From Pseudomonadota bacterium (lineage in GTDB: Bacteria; Pseudomonadota; Gammaproteobacteria; Burkholderiales; Burkholderiaceae_C), in NCBI GenBank assembly GCA_021783695.1, contig JAJXTO010000001.1:84068-148067 (forward strand): 64,000 nucleotides of DNA, given 5' to 3'. Numbering within the stretch: the first letter of the stretch is position 1; every line of letters starts with the position of its first letter. The notes under the pieces are model-generated. The model worked only from the letters and a program-made list of their open reading frames with translations, had not been told where the DNA came from and searched no databases. Shown one piece after another: positions 1 to 12,058 of the stretch. Made by a program: the position numbers and the translations under genes.

Positions 1-153
1 ACGCATAAAAGCCTGCCGGAAATCGGCGAACTCTTTGGCGGGCGCGATCACACCACGGTGCTTCACGCCGTGAGAAAAATCAGCCTGGAGCGCACCAAGT
101 TACAGGAACTCAACCAGCAGCTTCACGTTCTGGAGCAGACCTTGAAGGCTTGA
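1..153 (+). CDS. dnaA: Chromosomal replication initiator DnaA, C-terminal fragment
   Basis: Only the last 50 codons are in the window; the gene enters from the left edge and stops with TGA at 151-153. The visible part is domain IV, the helix-turn-helix that binds DnaA boxes. It carries the family signature [11 protein letters not shown] (residues 13-23 of the fragment), in which the Arg-Asp-His-Thr-Thr residues contact the box. DnaA opens the origin and loads DnaB. It is followed on the same strand by dnaN and gyrB, the usual origin-proximal order in Burkholderiales. The fragment ends in the normal way with no sign of truncation at the 3' end. Confidence 0.97.
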   Translation, partial: THKSLPEIGELFGGRDHTTVLHAVRKISLERTKLQELNQQLHVLEQTLKA

Positions 154-478
154 CCATTGCCAGGAACGACTCGCAGGCAAACGCGGTCCACCCCAAGTTT
201 TCTTGACTGCAACGGGAGGCGGGTCGGCAAACCGACCCCAAGGTACTCCAAACAAGTCAAAAAGAACAAGTCGTTGCACAGCATGTGGAGAATTTCTGGA
301 CAAGTTGGTACTTCATGGGTCAGCGCTCAAGTTGTTCCAAACCATCCTTTTTCAGACTGCCACTTTTCCACAGACCTGAATCACGCTCCAGCCCGCATGC
401 TTTCAGCCCTTTTTGTCTTATCCACAGCGCAGGCGACCCTTTACTATCACTTCTATTCTGAATAAAGGAAAAGAAAGA
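154..478. other. dnaA-dnaN intergenic region with DnaA-box-like sites
   Basis: This is 325 bp without a convincing gene. It holds a perfect consensus DnaA box TTATCCACA at 418-426, a near match TTTTCCACA at 364-372, and a reverse-oriented near match TGTGGAGAA at 284-292. The stretch before dnaN (about 400-478) is less GC-rich than its surroundings. Such boxes here can serve dnaN/dnaA autoregulation or be part of oriC. The segment upstream of dnaA, the other common origin position, is outside the window, so the origin cannot be assigned. Confidence 0.5.
418..426 (+). promoter_or_regulatory. Consensus DnaA box
   Basis: The sequence is TTATCCACA, an exact match to the TTATNCACA consensus. It lies 53 bp upstream of the dnaN start, in the dnaA-dnaN spacer. 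It is the strongest of three box-like sites in this spacer. Confidence 0.6.
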
Positions 479-1594
479 ATGAACAGATTGACCTCATCCC
501 GCGATGAATTGCTCAAGCTGCTGGGGCAGGGTGCGGGCATTGTCGAACGCCGTCAGACATTGCCCATCCTGGCCAATGTGCTCATTCAGCACAACACCCA
601 AGGCACGCAGTTCACCACCAGCGATATGGAGGTGCAGATTCGTCTTCAGGCGGGTGAGGCGGTTCAGACTGGCGCGGAAGACGCGGCCATCACGGTCAAT
701 ATGCGCAAGCTGCTCGACATCCTTCGCGCTGTCGCGGCTGGAACCGTGACCCTGGAATGGGCCGACGGAAAAATGACCGTGCGCGCGGGAAAGAGTCGCT
801 TCAGCCTGCAAACTTTGCCGGCTGAAGACTTCCCGCTGGTGCGCTCCGCAAGCGATTTCAGCAATCAGGTCTTGCGCCTGCCGCAAAAATTGCTCAAGCG
901 TCTGCTCGGGCTGACACACTTTGCCATGGCGCAGCATGACATCCGCTACTACCTCAACGGCATGTTGTGGGTCGCGGATGGCCGCCAGATGCATCTGGTG
1001 GCCACCGACGGCCACCGTATGACCCTGGCGACGGCTTCGCTCGAAACGGCCGTAGAGCGCCGCGAGATCATCCTGCCGCGCAAAACCGTGCTCGAACTGT
1101 CCCGCCTGCTCGGTGATGAGGACGACGCGATGATCGACATCGCCCTGGCCAGCAACCAGGCCCGGCTGAGCCTGGATGGGCTGGAATTCACCAGCAAGCT
1201 CATTGAAGGCAAGTTCCCCGATTACCAGCGCGTAGTGCCCAAGGGGCATCGCAATATGCTGCTGGTTGAACGCAGCACCCTGCAGGCAGCGCTGCAGCGC
1301 GTGGCCATTCTCACGAACGACAAGTTCAAGGGCGTACGCGTGAATCTGGAGCCCGGGCTGCTGCGGCTGACCTCCATCAACGCCGAACAGGAAGAAGCGC
1401 AGGAAGAGATCGACATCGATTATGGTGGCGATTCCATCGAAATCGGCTTCAACATCGCCTATCTCATCGACGCACTGGCCAATATGCCCACCGAGCAGGT
1501 GCGCCTCGAAATGCAGGACGGCAATAGCAGCGCGCTGTTCACCATGCCCGATGAGCCCAACTTCAAATATGTGGTCATGCCCATGCGGATCTGA
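479..1594 (+). CDS. dnaN: DNA polymerase III sliding clamp, beta subunit
   Basis: DnaN forms the dimeric ring that tethers DNA polymerase III to DNA. The 371-residue protein has the family length and shows the three repeated clamp domains, ending with the conserved YVVMPMRI tail that lies beside the partner-binding pocket. An in-frame ATG exists further upstream (413), but the start at 479 (MNRLTSSRD) matches the family N-terminus and follows a purine-rich AAAGGAAAAGAAAG ribosome-binding region. It sits between dnaA and gyrB on the same strand and is probably co-transcribed with at least gyrB, which begins 76 bp downstream. No anomalies are seen. Confidence 0.97.
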   Translation: MNRLTSSRDELLKLLGQGAGIVERRQTLPILANVLIQHNTQGTQFTTSDMEVQIRLQAGEAVQTGAEDAAITVNMRKLLDILRAVAAGTVTLEWADGKMTVRAGKSRFSLQTLPAEDFPLVRSASDFSNQVLRLPQKLLKRLLGLTHFAMAQHDIRYYLNGMLWVADGRQMHLVATDGHRMTLATASLETAVERREIILPRKTVLELSRLLGDEDDAMIDIALASNQARLSLDGLEFTSKLIEGKFPDYQRVVPKGHRNMLLVERSTLQAALQRVAILTNDKFKGVRVNLEPGLLRLTSINAEQEEAQEEIDIDYGGDSIEIGFNIAYLIDALANMPTEQVRLEMQDGNSSALFTMPDEPNFKYVVMPMRI

Positions 1595-1661
1595 CCTGGA
1601 AAAGACACCAACAACACATCGCCGCTTTTGTCTCCGTTGACTTCAACGGAATCTGCTTTGA

Positions 1662-4154
<2,493 letters not shown>

Positions 4155-4193
4155 GAAAAATAGGGGTCTCTTGCTTGTGCTTACATTGCGGGC

Positions 4194-5693
4194 ATGTCAT
4201 CGCATTCAACACGTTCCACTCCGCCTGATGATGCCATCGGGCTCGCTGCGCGGATTCGCCTTGGTGAACTGAGCGCGGCGCAGGCGCTGGACGCGGCGCT
4301 CGACCGTTGCGATGCGGTCAATCCGCAGATCAATGCCGTCATTGCCGACTTGCGGGAGCGTGCTGCTGCGCAACTGCGGCAATCGCCACCATCGTCTGGT
4401 GCGTTCGCTGGCGTGCCTTTTCTGCTCAAGGATCTGGGTATGGATCTCTCAGGCGTGCCCACCAGCCAGGGCAACGCCCGTCTGGCCCGGCTCGCGGCTG
4501 CGCAGACCGACGCCATCGTGCAGCGCTGGGAACAGGCTGGGCTGGTGATTTTTGGCAAGACCAATACGCCCGAGCTGGGCCTGAAAGCCATCACCGAGCC
4601 AAAGGCCTTCGGGCCCGCCCGCAACCCGTGGAATCTCGGCCATACCCCGGGCGGCTCGTCTGGAGGGTCTGCTGCGGCGGTTGCGGCGGGCATCGTGCCG
4701 GTTGCTGCAGCGGCGGATGGTGGGGGCTCGATTCGTATTCCAGCGGCCTATTGCGGGCTGTTCGGGCTGAAGCCATCACGCGGGCGGGTGAGTTGTGCGC
4801 CGCAGTTCGACGAGCTGTGGGAAGGCGCGGTCAGTGCCAATGTGATTTCGCGCTCGGTGCGCGACAGTGCGGCGATGCTCGATGTGCTGACCGGTGCCGA
4901 GCCGGGAGACCCGTTCATCGTCAGCCCGCCGGTGCGCCCCTATGCGCAGGAGGTGAACCAGCCGCCGGGACATCTGCGCATTGCCATGAGCACGGCGTCG
5001 CCGATAGGTGGCGCGGTAGATGCAGCCTGGTCGCAGGCCGCGGCAGATTGCGCGCAACTGCTGCAATCGCTGGGGCACAGCGTGGAGCGTGTCGATCCCG
5101 TGGGAGACGGCATGCAAATGGCCCGCGACTATCTCACCATGTATTTCGGACAGGTTGCCGCGCAGCTGCAGTGGTGGCAGGAGCGCGGCGTTCCCGCAGC
5201 GGCCTTCGAGACCGACACCCAGGCGCTGGGGCTGATCGGGCGTCGCCTTGCCGCGGGCGATTACGCCCTGGCGCGAGCGCGGTGGAATGCGCCGATGCGC
5301 GCGCTGGGCAGTCTGTTCGCGCGCTTCGATCTGTATCTCACGCCCACCTGCGCGCAGCCGCCAGCGCGCATCGGCCAGTTGGCGCCGCCTGCCTGGCAGC
5401 AATCTGCGCTGCGCCTGATTCTGCAATTCGGCCTGGGCGGGCTGTTGCGCCGCAGCGGGCTGGTGGAGCAACTGGCGTTCGACAATCTACATCGCACCCC
5501 GTTCACCCAACTCGCCAATCTGACCGGTGTGCCGGCAATGTCGGTTCCGTGGGGTCTCGATGGCAACGGCCTGCCTGTTGGCCTGCAATGCCTTGGCGCA
5601 TGGGGACGGGAAGACCTGTTGCTGCGCGTTGCCAGCCAACTGGAGCAGGCGCGGCCCTGGGCGCATTGGCGTGCGCCAGTTGTTGCGACATGA
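4194..5693 (+). CDS. Amidase-signature family amidohydrolase
   Basis: This is a 499-residue amidase-signature enzyme that would hydrolyse carboxamides. The Ser-cisSer-Lys triad is visible: Lys79 (LLKDLG), the GGSSGGS loop with Ser155, and Ser179 in [10 protein letters not shown]. The C-terminal part has the PTCAQPP and [12 protein letters not shown] blocks of the family, and the length is normal. It could be a general amidase or 6-aminohexanoate-cyclic-dimer-hydrolase-like; there is no partner suggesting GatA (no GatC or GatB nearby). It ends inside a strong bidirectional terminator and converges with the membrane protein gene on the other strand. Substrate unknown. Confidence 0.88.
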   Translation: MSSHSTRSTPPDDAIGLAARIRLGELSAAQALDAALDRCDAVNPQINAVIADLRERAAAQLRQSPPSSGAFAGVPFLLKDLGMDLSGVPTSQGNARLARLAAAQTDAIVQRWEQAGLVIFGKTNTPELGLKAITEPKAFGPARNPWNLGHTPGGSSGGSAAAVAAGIVPVAAAADGGGSIRIPAAYCGLFGLKPSRGRVSCAPQFDELWEGAVSANVISRSVRDSAAMLDVLTGAEPGDPFIVSPPVRPYAQEVNQPPGHLRIAMSTASPIGGAVDAAWSQAAADCAQLLQSLGHSVERVDPVGDGMQMARDYLTMYFGQVAAQLQWWQERGVPAAAFETDTQALGLIGRRLAAGDYALARARWNAPMRALGSLFARFDLYLTPTCAQPPARIGQLAPPAWQQSALRLILQFGLGGLLRRSGLVEQLAFDNLHRTPFTQLANLTGVPAMSVPWGLDGNGLPVGLQCLGAWGREDLLLRVASQLEQARPWAHWRAPVVAT

Positions 5694-5720
5694 AAAAGGA
5701 CGCCGCAGCGTCCTTTTTCA
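5691..5720. terminator. Bidirectional rho-independent terminator
   Basis: A perfect 13-bp inverted repeat (TGAAAAAGGACGC and its complement) with a CGCA loop, flanked by A/T runs on both sides. It contains the amidase stop codon and lies 17 bp beyond the end of the convergent membrane protein gene, so it can serve both. Confidence 0.85.
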
Positions 5721-5737
5721 TCAGACCAAACCCGCAA

Positions 5738-6940
5738 TCAAACAGAAGCCAGCTGCAAGCGCGGCTTGAGCAGCAGCTTGGCAAACAAGCGGAAATACAC
5801 CTGAACGGTCTTGGCCTGCACGACAACGAAGGGCGTCATCAGCAGGAAATACACCCAAGATCCGGCACTGACCAGCTTGGGCATGACCAGGCCGAAACCG
5901 ATGAAGAACATGCCGAAAACAAAGAACGCCACGCCCGGGCAGATCAGCGCGAAGGCGCCGGCATTGCTCTTGGGACCGCCCACATAGTCGGCAAAGTAGT
6001 TCAGCTTTTTCATCACGGCATAGCCAATCAGGCCGAACAGCACCTGCAGCGACACGATCAGCGTGGTGAACAACAGCAGATCCGTGGGATGGCCGGTGTT
6101 GCCGAAGCCGTGCGACAGGCCCATCGACCAGCGAATCCAGGTGATGCCCAGCAGAGTGAGGATGGGAATGAGAATCCACAAGCTGCCTGCGGCCTGTGGC
6201 TGGATACCGTGGCGCAGGATGGAGTCAAAACCCAGCACGACCTTGATGAGCATCAGCAACAGCGCCGCGCTGGCGAAGAAGATCGACAGCACCATGGCAA
6301 TGGCGTTGATTTCGCGGTGATGGCTCATGGCGCCCGGCGCGGCCAGACCGACAGCGATCATGGCCAGCGCGAAAATCGACACCATGGGCGCCAGCGAGTT
6401 GTTCTCGGCAAAGTCGAACTGTGCGTGGACGAACAGCCGGGTGAAATACTGCCCCAGAACGCGCAGGGCGTAGATGCCCACGGCGAGGAAAGCCGCGATC
6501 GCGCCCGGGTACATCCACTCCACCACGCTCCATAGGTTGGGCACGAACACCGCGCCAAGCACGAAGGCCACGTTGATGGTCATGGCCAGGGTCAGCGGCA
6601 CAGCCATGAGGCTGATTTCCGCGTTCGAATTCAACAGCTTTTGATAGGCCGTCGTTTGACGGAACAGTTTGAACTCGCGCAGATTCCACGCCAGCAACCA
6701 GAAGTGCAGCATCGCGAACGCGATGATGGCCAGCAGATCGAGCCCGATCAGCATGGACATCAGCGGATTGCCGCCGGCCGTCAACACGGGCCACAGATGG
6801 TTGAACGTCACCATCGGCGTGTCCGGGTGCGGCAGCAGGAACATGGGATAGATGAAAAACGAGACTGCCAGCCCCCCGGCGCCGAGCGCGGCGAGGAAGT
6901 ACATGGGGGAGTAGCGTTCTCGAAGGTTGTTGACCAGCAT
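5738..6940 (-). CDS. Polytopic membrane protein, possibly TDT/SLAC1-like
   Basis: A 400-residue protein with about ten hydrophobic segments and very short loops. The start at 6940 is supported by an AGGAGG ribosome-binding site a few bases upstream. I do not recognise the family with certainty. Its size and segment pattern resemble tellurite-resistance/dicarboxylate (TDT) or SLAC1-type anion channels, and a clearer TDT member is encoded at 19004. Several histidines occur in or next to membrane segments (NHLWPVL near 47, MLHFW, FVHAQF, MSHHRE), which could also suggest a haem- or quinone-linked membrane protein. It is monocistronic, converging with the amidase and separated by about 200 bp from the next gene upstream. 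Confidence 0.6.
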   Translation of the reverse strand: MLVNNLRERYSPMYFLAALGAGGLAVSFFIYPMFLLPHPDTPMVTFNHLWPVLTAGGNPLMSMLIGLDLLAIIAFAMLHFWLLAWNLREFKLFRQTTAYQKLLNSNAEISLMAVPLTLAMTINVAFVLGAVFVPNLWSVVEWMYPGAIAAFLAVGIYALRVLGQYFTRLFVHAQFDFAENNSLAPMVSIFALAMIAVGLAAPGAMSHHREINAIAMVLSIFFASAALLLMLIKVVLGFDSILRHGIQPQAAGSLWILIPILTLLGITWIRWSMGLSHGFGNTGHPTDLLLFTTLIVSLQVLFGLIGYAVMKKLNYFADYVGGPKSNAGAFALICPGVAFFVFGMFFIGFGLVMPKLVSAGSWVYFLLMTPFVVVQAKTVQVYFRLFAKLLLKPRLQLASV

Positions 6941-7138
6941 GGTGGCCCTCCTGGGAGAAAAACAAGGGAACAGCGCCGCGCCAGATCATCGTCGCATCCA
7001 GCGTTGCAAAGAGTTACAAATACTGGGGGAAGTATATGAATTCAAGCCTTGGAATGCTTGACAGATCGCAATTCCGTCACATTCCAACTGAAGATTCAAG
7101 GAATTCTTCCGTCGCGCCGCGCGGGTTCGTGACTCTGG

Positions 7139-7702
7139 TCACGCCTTGCGAAAAAACACCTCGCTGACCCAGAGCGCCTCACCGGCAAAGACAAAGCATG
7201 ACCGACGCGCCCACAGGTTCTTGTCCGCAATGGGCCGACGTTCATGCGCTTGGCGGGCCAGACGTGACAGGGGGGAAGACGGCGACAACCGCCGGACCCG
7301 CATGGCGCTGCGGCGGGTTTGCGGGCGGGTGAAGACCGCATCGCCCACGGGCTTGACGCCCAGGTGCCGCAACAACCGCCAGGGCCCGTGCAGGGCGGAC
7401 AGGGCGCACACGCTATGACCAAGCACCCGCGGCACGCCGTCGGCAATGAGCAGCACGTCACGCCGCCATACTTTGCGGCCATGCGGTAAACCGAGCAGCG
7501 GATATTCATCGCGCAGCGCGCGCGCGGGCCCCTGCCGCAGCAGGCGCAGTTCAAACTGGGTGCTGTCTTGCCGCAGGCGTCGGGTGAGCGAGCTGGCGTC
7601 CGTCAGCCAGCTTTCCATGCCGCTGCGCCGCCCGCCAGGTAGGGCGGGCGGCCAGGTTTCAGCAAGCGGAGCCGGCGTGCGGCGGATACGGTGCAGGGCC
7701 AT
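7139..7702 (-). CDS. ubiC: Chorismate-pyruvate lyase
   Basis: UbiC removes pyruvate from chorismate to give 4-hydroxybenzoate, the first committed step of ubiquinone synthesis. The 187 residues show the family blocks: WLTDASSLTRRLR at the N-terminus, RDVLLIADGVPRVLGHSV with the active-site Arg, LGVKPVGDAVF, and FAGEALWVSEVFF near the C-terminus with the catalytic Glu. It is slightly longer than E. coli UbiC (165 residues) because of an N-terminal extension; later starts are possible. No ubiA is adjacent. It is on the same strand as the hydrolase gene upstream (stop at 7750), 47 bp away. Confidence 0.85.
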   Translation of the reverse strand: MALHRIRRTPAPLAETWPPALPGGRRSGMESWLTDASSLTRRLRQDSTQFELRLLRQGPARALRDEYPLLGLPHGRKVWRRDVLLIADGVPRVLGHSVCALSALHGPWRLLRHLGVKPVGDAVFTRPQTRRSAMRVRRLSPSSPLSRLARQAHERRPIADKNLWARRSCFVFAGEALWVSEVFFRKA

Positions 7703-7749
7703 GAGCGAACCGGGACAAACGCAAAGTATCGCGCATGGTCAGTTGGAAA

Positions 7750-8415
7750 TCAGCCCACATGCCTGGAGAAAAACGCCAGGGTGCGTTCGCGCGCGCGTTG
7801 CGCAGCGGGCGCGTCAAAGCTGGCGCGGGCGTCGCAGTTGAAGCCGTGGTCGGCGTCATACACATAAAACTCGGCCGTGGGATTGGCGGCACGCACGGCT
7901 TCGCGGTCGGCTTCGGAGATGTGCGCGTCGCGCAGTCCGTAGTGAAACAGCAGCGGGCCCTGGGCCTTTTCCCCCACCAATTGCACATTGCGCCCGCCGT
8001 AGTAACTCACTGCGGGCAGACCGCTGCGAATGGATGCCAGATAGGCGACGCTGCCGCCCCAGCAAAACCCGACCACGCCGACCTTGCCCGCCGAGGCCAC
8101 CGCCTGCGCCGCGGCCTGCACCGAAGCCAGCGCACGCTCGAAGCCCAGCGCTGTGACCAGGGCAATGCCTTTTTCCATGCCAGGCTGGTCATAGCCCAGC
8201 TCGACGTTTTTCTCCACGCTGTCGAACACGGCCGGCGCGATGGCGAGATAACCGGCCGCGGCGTAGCTGTCGGCCACGCTGCGGATATGGGCGTTGACGC
8301 CAAAAATTTCCTGGACGACGACGATGCCGCCCTTGGGCTGGCCTACGGGCTCGGCGACATAAGCGCCGATGGTCTGGCCGTCGGCGGTCTGCAGGGTGAT
8401 GTTCTTGTGTTGCAT
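7750..8415 (-). CDS. Dienelactone hydrolase family protein
   Basis: An alpha/beta hydrolase of the carboxymethylenebutenolidase type, 221 residues and cytoplasmic (no signal peptide). The nucleophile Cys118 lies in GFCWGG, with Asp163 (LRDAHI), His190 (DADHGFNCD) and the assisting Glu36 (QEIFG), matching the Cys-Asp-His-Glu arrangement of the family. A GAAGGAG ribosome-binding site precedes the ATG at 8415. There is no aromatic-ring-cleavage gene nearby, so a role in chlorocatechol degradation is not indicated. It is probably a general housekeeping hydrolase. Confidence 0.9.
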   Translation of the reverse strand: MQHKNITLQTADGQTIGAYVAEPVGQPKGGIVVVQEIFGVNAHIRSVADSYAAAGYLAIAPAVFDSVEKNVELGYDQPGMEKGIALVTALGFERALASVQAAAQAVASAGKVGVVGFCWGGSVAYLASIRSGLPAVSYYGGRNVQLVGEKAQGPLLFHYGLRDAHISEADREAVRAANPTAEFYVYDADHGFNCDARASFDAPAAQRARERTLAFFSRHVG

Positions 8416-8517
8416 GTGCGACTCCTTCAGGGTGTATTGTGAAGGGACATTGTGCGGCGAACCTGTGGGCTGCGCAGCATGGGAGAACTTACCCCGCAGG
8501 CGGAGCCGATCATCCCC

Positions 8518-9429
8518 TCACAGCAGTTGCACGCCATCGAGATGCGTGGCAGTGCTCTGGCGGGCGATGTCCACCAGATCGTGCACATAAGGCCGCTGCG
8601 CCAGCTCGCGCGGCACGGTGGCGTACAGCTCGCTCCACAGCCCGCGCGGGCCGATGCGCCGGGCCTGCACATAGCCGCTGTCCACCGAAGGCTTGAGCGC
8701 CCAGTTCGGCAGCGCCGCCACGCCGCGCCTGCTGGCCACGAGTTGCAGGATGGCGATGGTCAGCTCCGCCGTGCGGCGCGGCATGGTGATTCCGGCGGGC
8801 TGCAGCACCTCGCGGATGAGGTCGATGCGCGCATCGGGCGCGGGGTAGGTGATGAGCGTCTCGCCCTGCAGATCGAGCGCGCGCACAGTGCGCTTGCCGC
8901 ACAGCGCATGTCCCGGCGGCAGTGCCAGCTGGATCTCGAAACGGAACAGCGGCAGCGAGGCCCATTGCCTGCCGGCGGGACGCAGCGCGCCGATCACCAG
9001 ATCGGCCTTGCCCTTGCTCAGCAGCACCTCGGGGTCGCTGTGGAAGCCAGACACCAGATCCACCTCCACATCCGGCCAGCGCTGGCGGAAGGCGTCCATC
9101 ACCGGCATCAGCCACTCAAAACAGGTGTGGCATTCCAGCACCAAGCGCAGTGTGCCGCGGGTGTCTCCCTGGATGCGCTGCAGGTCCAGCTCGGCGGTCT
9201 GCTGCGCCTCGCGCATCTGCCGCGCCAGCGCCAGCAAACGCTCACCCGCCGGGGTGAAGCGCAGAGCGCGCGCATCGCGCAACAGCAGCGGCATGCCGTA
9301 ATGGCTTTCGAGGGTGCGCAACTGGTGCGACAGCGCCGAAGGCGTGAGATGCACGGCTTCGGCTGCAGCGTTGATGCGTCCGCTTTCGGCAATGGCCAAC
9401 AGGGAGCGCAAGTGACGGAGTTCGAGCAT
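8518..9429 (-). CDS. metR: LysR-type activator of methionine synthesis, MetR
   Basis: A 303-residue LysR-family regulator. The N-terminal winged helix covers about residues 1-60 (MLELRHLRSLLAIAESG, then LTPSALSHQLRTLE), and an effector-binding domain follows. The start at 9429 gives the canonical N-terminus; an upstream in-frame ATG at 9555 would run into metE and is unlikely. It is divergent from metE with a 115-bp gap containing a perfect MetR box. In enterobacteria MetR with homocysteine activates metE and represses its own gene, and the same layout argues for the same role here. Confidence 0.92.
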   Translation of the reverse strand: MLELRHLRSLLAIAESGRINAAAEAVHLTPSALSHQLRTLESHYGMPLLLRDARALRFTPAGERLLALARQMREAQQTAELDLQRIQGDTRGTLRLVLECHTCFEWLMPVMDAFRQRWPDVEVDLVSGFHSDPEVLLSKGKADLVIGALRPAGRQWASLPLFRFEIQLALPPGHALCGKRTVRALDLQGETLITYPAPDARIDLIREVLQPAGITMPRRTAELTIAILQLVASRRGVAALPNWALKPSVDSGYVQARRIGPRGLWSELYATVPRELAQRPYVHDLVDIARQSTATHLDGVQLL

Positions 9430-9444
9430 GGCGGCTCTGCATGT

Positions 9445-9457
9445 TGAATTTGATTCA
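9445..9457. promoter_or_regulatory. MetR-binding box
   Basis: TGAATTTGATTCA is an exact match to the TGAA-N5-TTCA MetR consensus. It lies between the divergent metR and metE start codons, 16 bp upstream of metR and about 87 bp upstream of metE. That position suits repression of metR and activation of metE. A second, weaker TTGATTCAA palindrome occurs around 9480-9488. Confidence 0.75.
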
Positions 9458-9544
9458 GCATAACCTAAAAAATCATCGCTTGATTCAATTCCTCGCGATG
9501 CGCAAACTGCCGGCCTGTTCCGCATTTCATCCTGGAGAATTGGC

Positions 9545-11938
9545 ATGACCACCACCCACGTCCTGGGCTACCCCCGCATCGGCGCGCAGCGCGAACTCAA
9601 ATTCGCTCTGGAGAGTTATTGGCAAGGCAGGAGCGACGTGGCCACGCTGCAATCCACCGCCGCGCACCTGCGCACCATCCATTGGGAGGCGCAGCGCGAG
9701 GCCGGTCTGGGCTTTGCCACCGTAGGAGACTTCGCGCTGTACGACCACATGCTCGACACCGCCGCGCTGCTCGGCGCCCTGCCCGAGCGCTTCGGCTTCG
9801 GCCCCAAGGCGCTGGACCTGGCTCAGTACTTCGCCCTGGCGCGCGGCAACGCGGCGCAACCGGCGATGGAAATGACCAAATGGTTCGACACCAACTATCA
9901 CTACCTGGTGCCCGAACTGGACGCGCGCACCCGGTTCGACGGCGGCGTGGACTGGCTGTTCGACAGCGTGCGCGAGGCGCGTGAGGCCGGGCATACGCCC
10001 AAGCCGGTGCTGGTCGGGCCGCTGACCTTTCTGTGGCTGTCCAAATCGCACCAGCCGGATTTCGACCGGCTGAGTCTGGTGCCGGCGCTGTCCAAGGCCT
10101 ACGCCCGCATCCTGGCGCGACTGGCCGATCTGGGGGTGGAGTGGGTGCAGCTCGACGAGCCTGCGCTGACGCTCGATCTCGACACCCCGTGGCGCGACGC
10201 CCTGCCCGCGCTCTATGCCGCCCTGCCTGCCGTCCGCTCCACTCCGGCCGGGGCGCTGCGGCCCAAGCTGCTGCTGGCCACCTATTTCGAGTCCATCAGC
10301 TTCGCGCCGGCCACGCTGGCGTCACTGCCGGTCGATGGCGTGCACCTCGATCTGGTGCGCGCGCCGCAACAGCTTGCCAGCTGGCGCGACGTCCTGCCGC
10401 CGCATTGGGTGTTGTCGGCCGGCGTGATCGACGGTCGCAATGTGTGGCGCAGCGATCTGGCCGCTGTGCTGACCACCCTGCGCCCGCTGCATGCCGTCCT
10501 GGGCGAGCGGCTGTGGATCGCGCCGTCGTGCTCCCTGTTGCATGTGCCAGTGAGCCTGCGCGGCGAAGACGGCGGCCGCCTCAACCCGGAAGTGCGCCCC
10601 TGGCTGGCCTACGCCCGCGAAAAACTCGACGAACTGCGGGTGCTCTCCACTGCGCTCGACCGCGGCGAGGACACCGTGCGCGAGGCGCTGCAGGCCAATG
10701 CCGACGCGCTGCAGTCGCGCCGCACCTGTCCGCGCATCACCCTGCCGCAAGTGCGCCGCCGCACCGCCGCGCTCACCGATGCAGACGCCCGCCGTGCCGC
10801 GCCCTACTCCGTGCGCATTGCCGCGCAGCATGCGCGTCTGCACCTGCCGGCGATGCCCACCACCACCATCGGCTCGTTTCCGCAGACTGGCGAAATCCGC
10901 GCCGCGCGCGCCGCATGGCGCCGCGGTGAACTGCGCCCCACCGACTATCTGCAGCAGATGCGGGCGGAAATTGCCGCCGTCATTCGCAAGCAGGAAGACA
11001 TCGGCCTGGACGTGCTGGTACACGGCGAGGCCGAGCGCAACGACATGGTGGAATTTTTCGGCGAACAGCTCTGGGGCTACACCTTCAGCAGCAACGGCTG
11101 GGTGCAGAGCTATGGATCGCGCTGCGTCAAGCCGCCCATCCTCTGGGGCGATGTGTGGCGCCCCGAGCCGATGACGGTCGACACCGCGCGGTACGCCCAG
11201 TCGCTCACCGCCAAGCCGGTCAAGGGCATGCTCACCGGGCCGATCACCCTGCTGCAATGGAGCTTCGTGCGCGACGATCTGCCGCGCAGCGAGGTGGCGC
11301 TGCAACTGGCGCTGGCGGTGCGCGACGAGGTGGACGATCTGCAGAATGCGGGCATTGCCATCATCCAGATCGACGAGCCCGCCTTCCGCGAAGGCCTGCC
11401 GCTCAAGCGTGCCGATTGGCCCGCCTATCTCGATTGGGCGGTGCGCGCGTTTGGCGTGTCCGCCGGTGTGGCACGCGACGACACACAGATCCACACCCAT
11501 ATGTGCTATTCGGAGTTCAACGATATCCTGCCATCCATCGCGGCAATGGACGCCGATGTGATCACCATCGAGACCTCGCGCTCGAACATGGAACTGCTCG
11601 ACGGCTTCGGCGTCTTCGCCTACCCCAACGACATCGGCCCCGGGGTGTACGACATCCACTCCCCGCGCGTGCCATCCGCCGCCGACATGGCGCGGTTGCT
11701 GCGGCGCGCGGCGCAACGCATTCCGGCGGAACGGCTGTGGGTGAACCCGGACTGCGGCCTCAAAACCCGCGCCTGGCCGGAAACCGAGGCCGCGTTGCGC
11801 CACATGGTGCAGGCCACGCAGGAACTGCGGGTGGAACTGCAGCACAGCGGCCATATCGCGCCGCCAGCGGCCGGTGGAGACACCCGCGCCGATCGGCCTG
11901 CCTCACACGTCGCGTGCTGCGCGCACGGGCACGGCTGA
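9545..11938 (+). CDS. metE: Cobalamin-independent methionine synthase
   Basis: MetE transfers a methyl group from 5-methyltetrahydropteroyl-triglutamate to homocysteine. Both barrels are present in 797 residues. The catalytic zinc ligands are visible as His652 and Cys654 (HMCYSEF), Glu676 (TIETSRSN) and Cys737 (NPDCGLKTR), offset by 11 from the E. coli numbering. The protein is about 33 residues longer than expected at the C-terminus, with a tail ending [10 protein letters not shown] that is rich in possible metal ligands. It is transcribed away from metR across the MetR box. Confidence 0.96.
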   Translation: MTTTHVLGYPRIGAQRELKFALESYWQGRSDVATLQSTAAHLRTIHWEAQREAGLGFATVGDFALYDHMLDTAALLGALPERFGFGPKALDLAQYFALARGNAAQPAMEMTKWFDTNYHYLVPELDARTRFDGGVDWLFDSVREAREAGHTPKPVLVGPLTFLWLSKSHQPDFDRLSLVPALSKAYARILARLADLGVEWVQLDEPALTLDLDTPWRDALPALYAALPAVRSTPAGALRPKLLLATYFESISFAPATLASLPVDGVHLDLVRAPQQLASWRDVLPPHWVLSAGVIDGRNVWRSDLAAVLTTLRPLHAVLGERLWIAPSCSLLHVPVSLRGEDGGRLNPEVRPWLAYAREKLDELRVLSTALDRGEDTVREALQANADALQSRRTCPRITLPQVRRRTAALTDADARRAAPYSVRIAAQHARLHLPAMPTTTIGSFPQTGEIRAARAAWRRGELRPTDYLQQMRAEIAAVIRKQEDIGLDVLVHGEAERNDMVEFFGEQLWGYTFSSNGWVQSYGSRCVKPPILWGDVWRPEPMTVDTARYAQSLTAKPVKGMLTGPITLLQWSFVRDDLPRSEVALQLALAVRDEVDDLQNAGIAIIQIDEPAFREGLPLKRADWPAYLDWAVRAFGVSAGVARDDTQIHTHMCYSEFNDILPSIAAMDADVITIETSRSNMELLDGFGVFAYPNDIGPGVYDIHSPRVPSAADMARLLRRAAQRIPAERLWVNPDCGLKTRAWPETEAALRHMVQATQELRVELQHSGHIAPPAAGGDTRADRPASHVACCAHGHG

Positions 11939-12058
11939 GACCCAACGCACGAGGCGCCACCAGTCCGCCCATGCGGGATGCGCCGGACGGCGCGTCGATC
12001 ACACGGATTCTGCGGAAAAGGGGGAAATTGCAGCGGAAAACGGTTTACATTGTGAGAA

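Noticed and set aside
4307-6535. 742-codon plus-strand open frame spanning the amidase and the membrane protein
   Set aside because: It crosses a strong terminator and two well-supported genes in other frames.
10322-11854. 510-codon open frame on the minus strand across metE
   Set aside because: It is wholly antisense to a textbook metE with all zinc ligands; its His/Arg-rich composition is typical of a GC-rich shadow frame.
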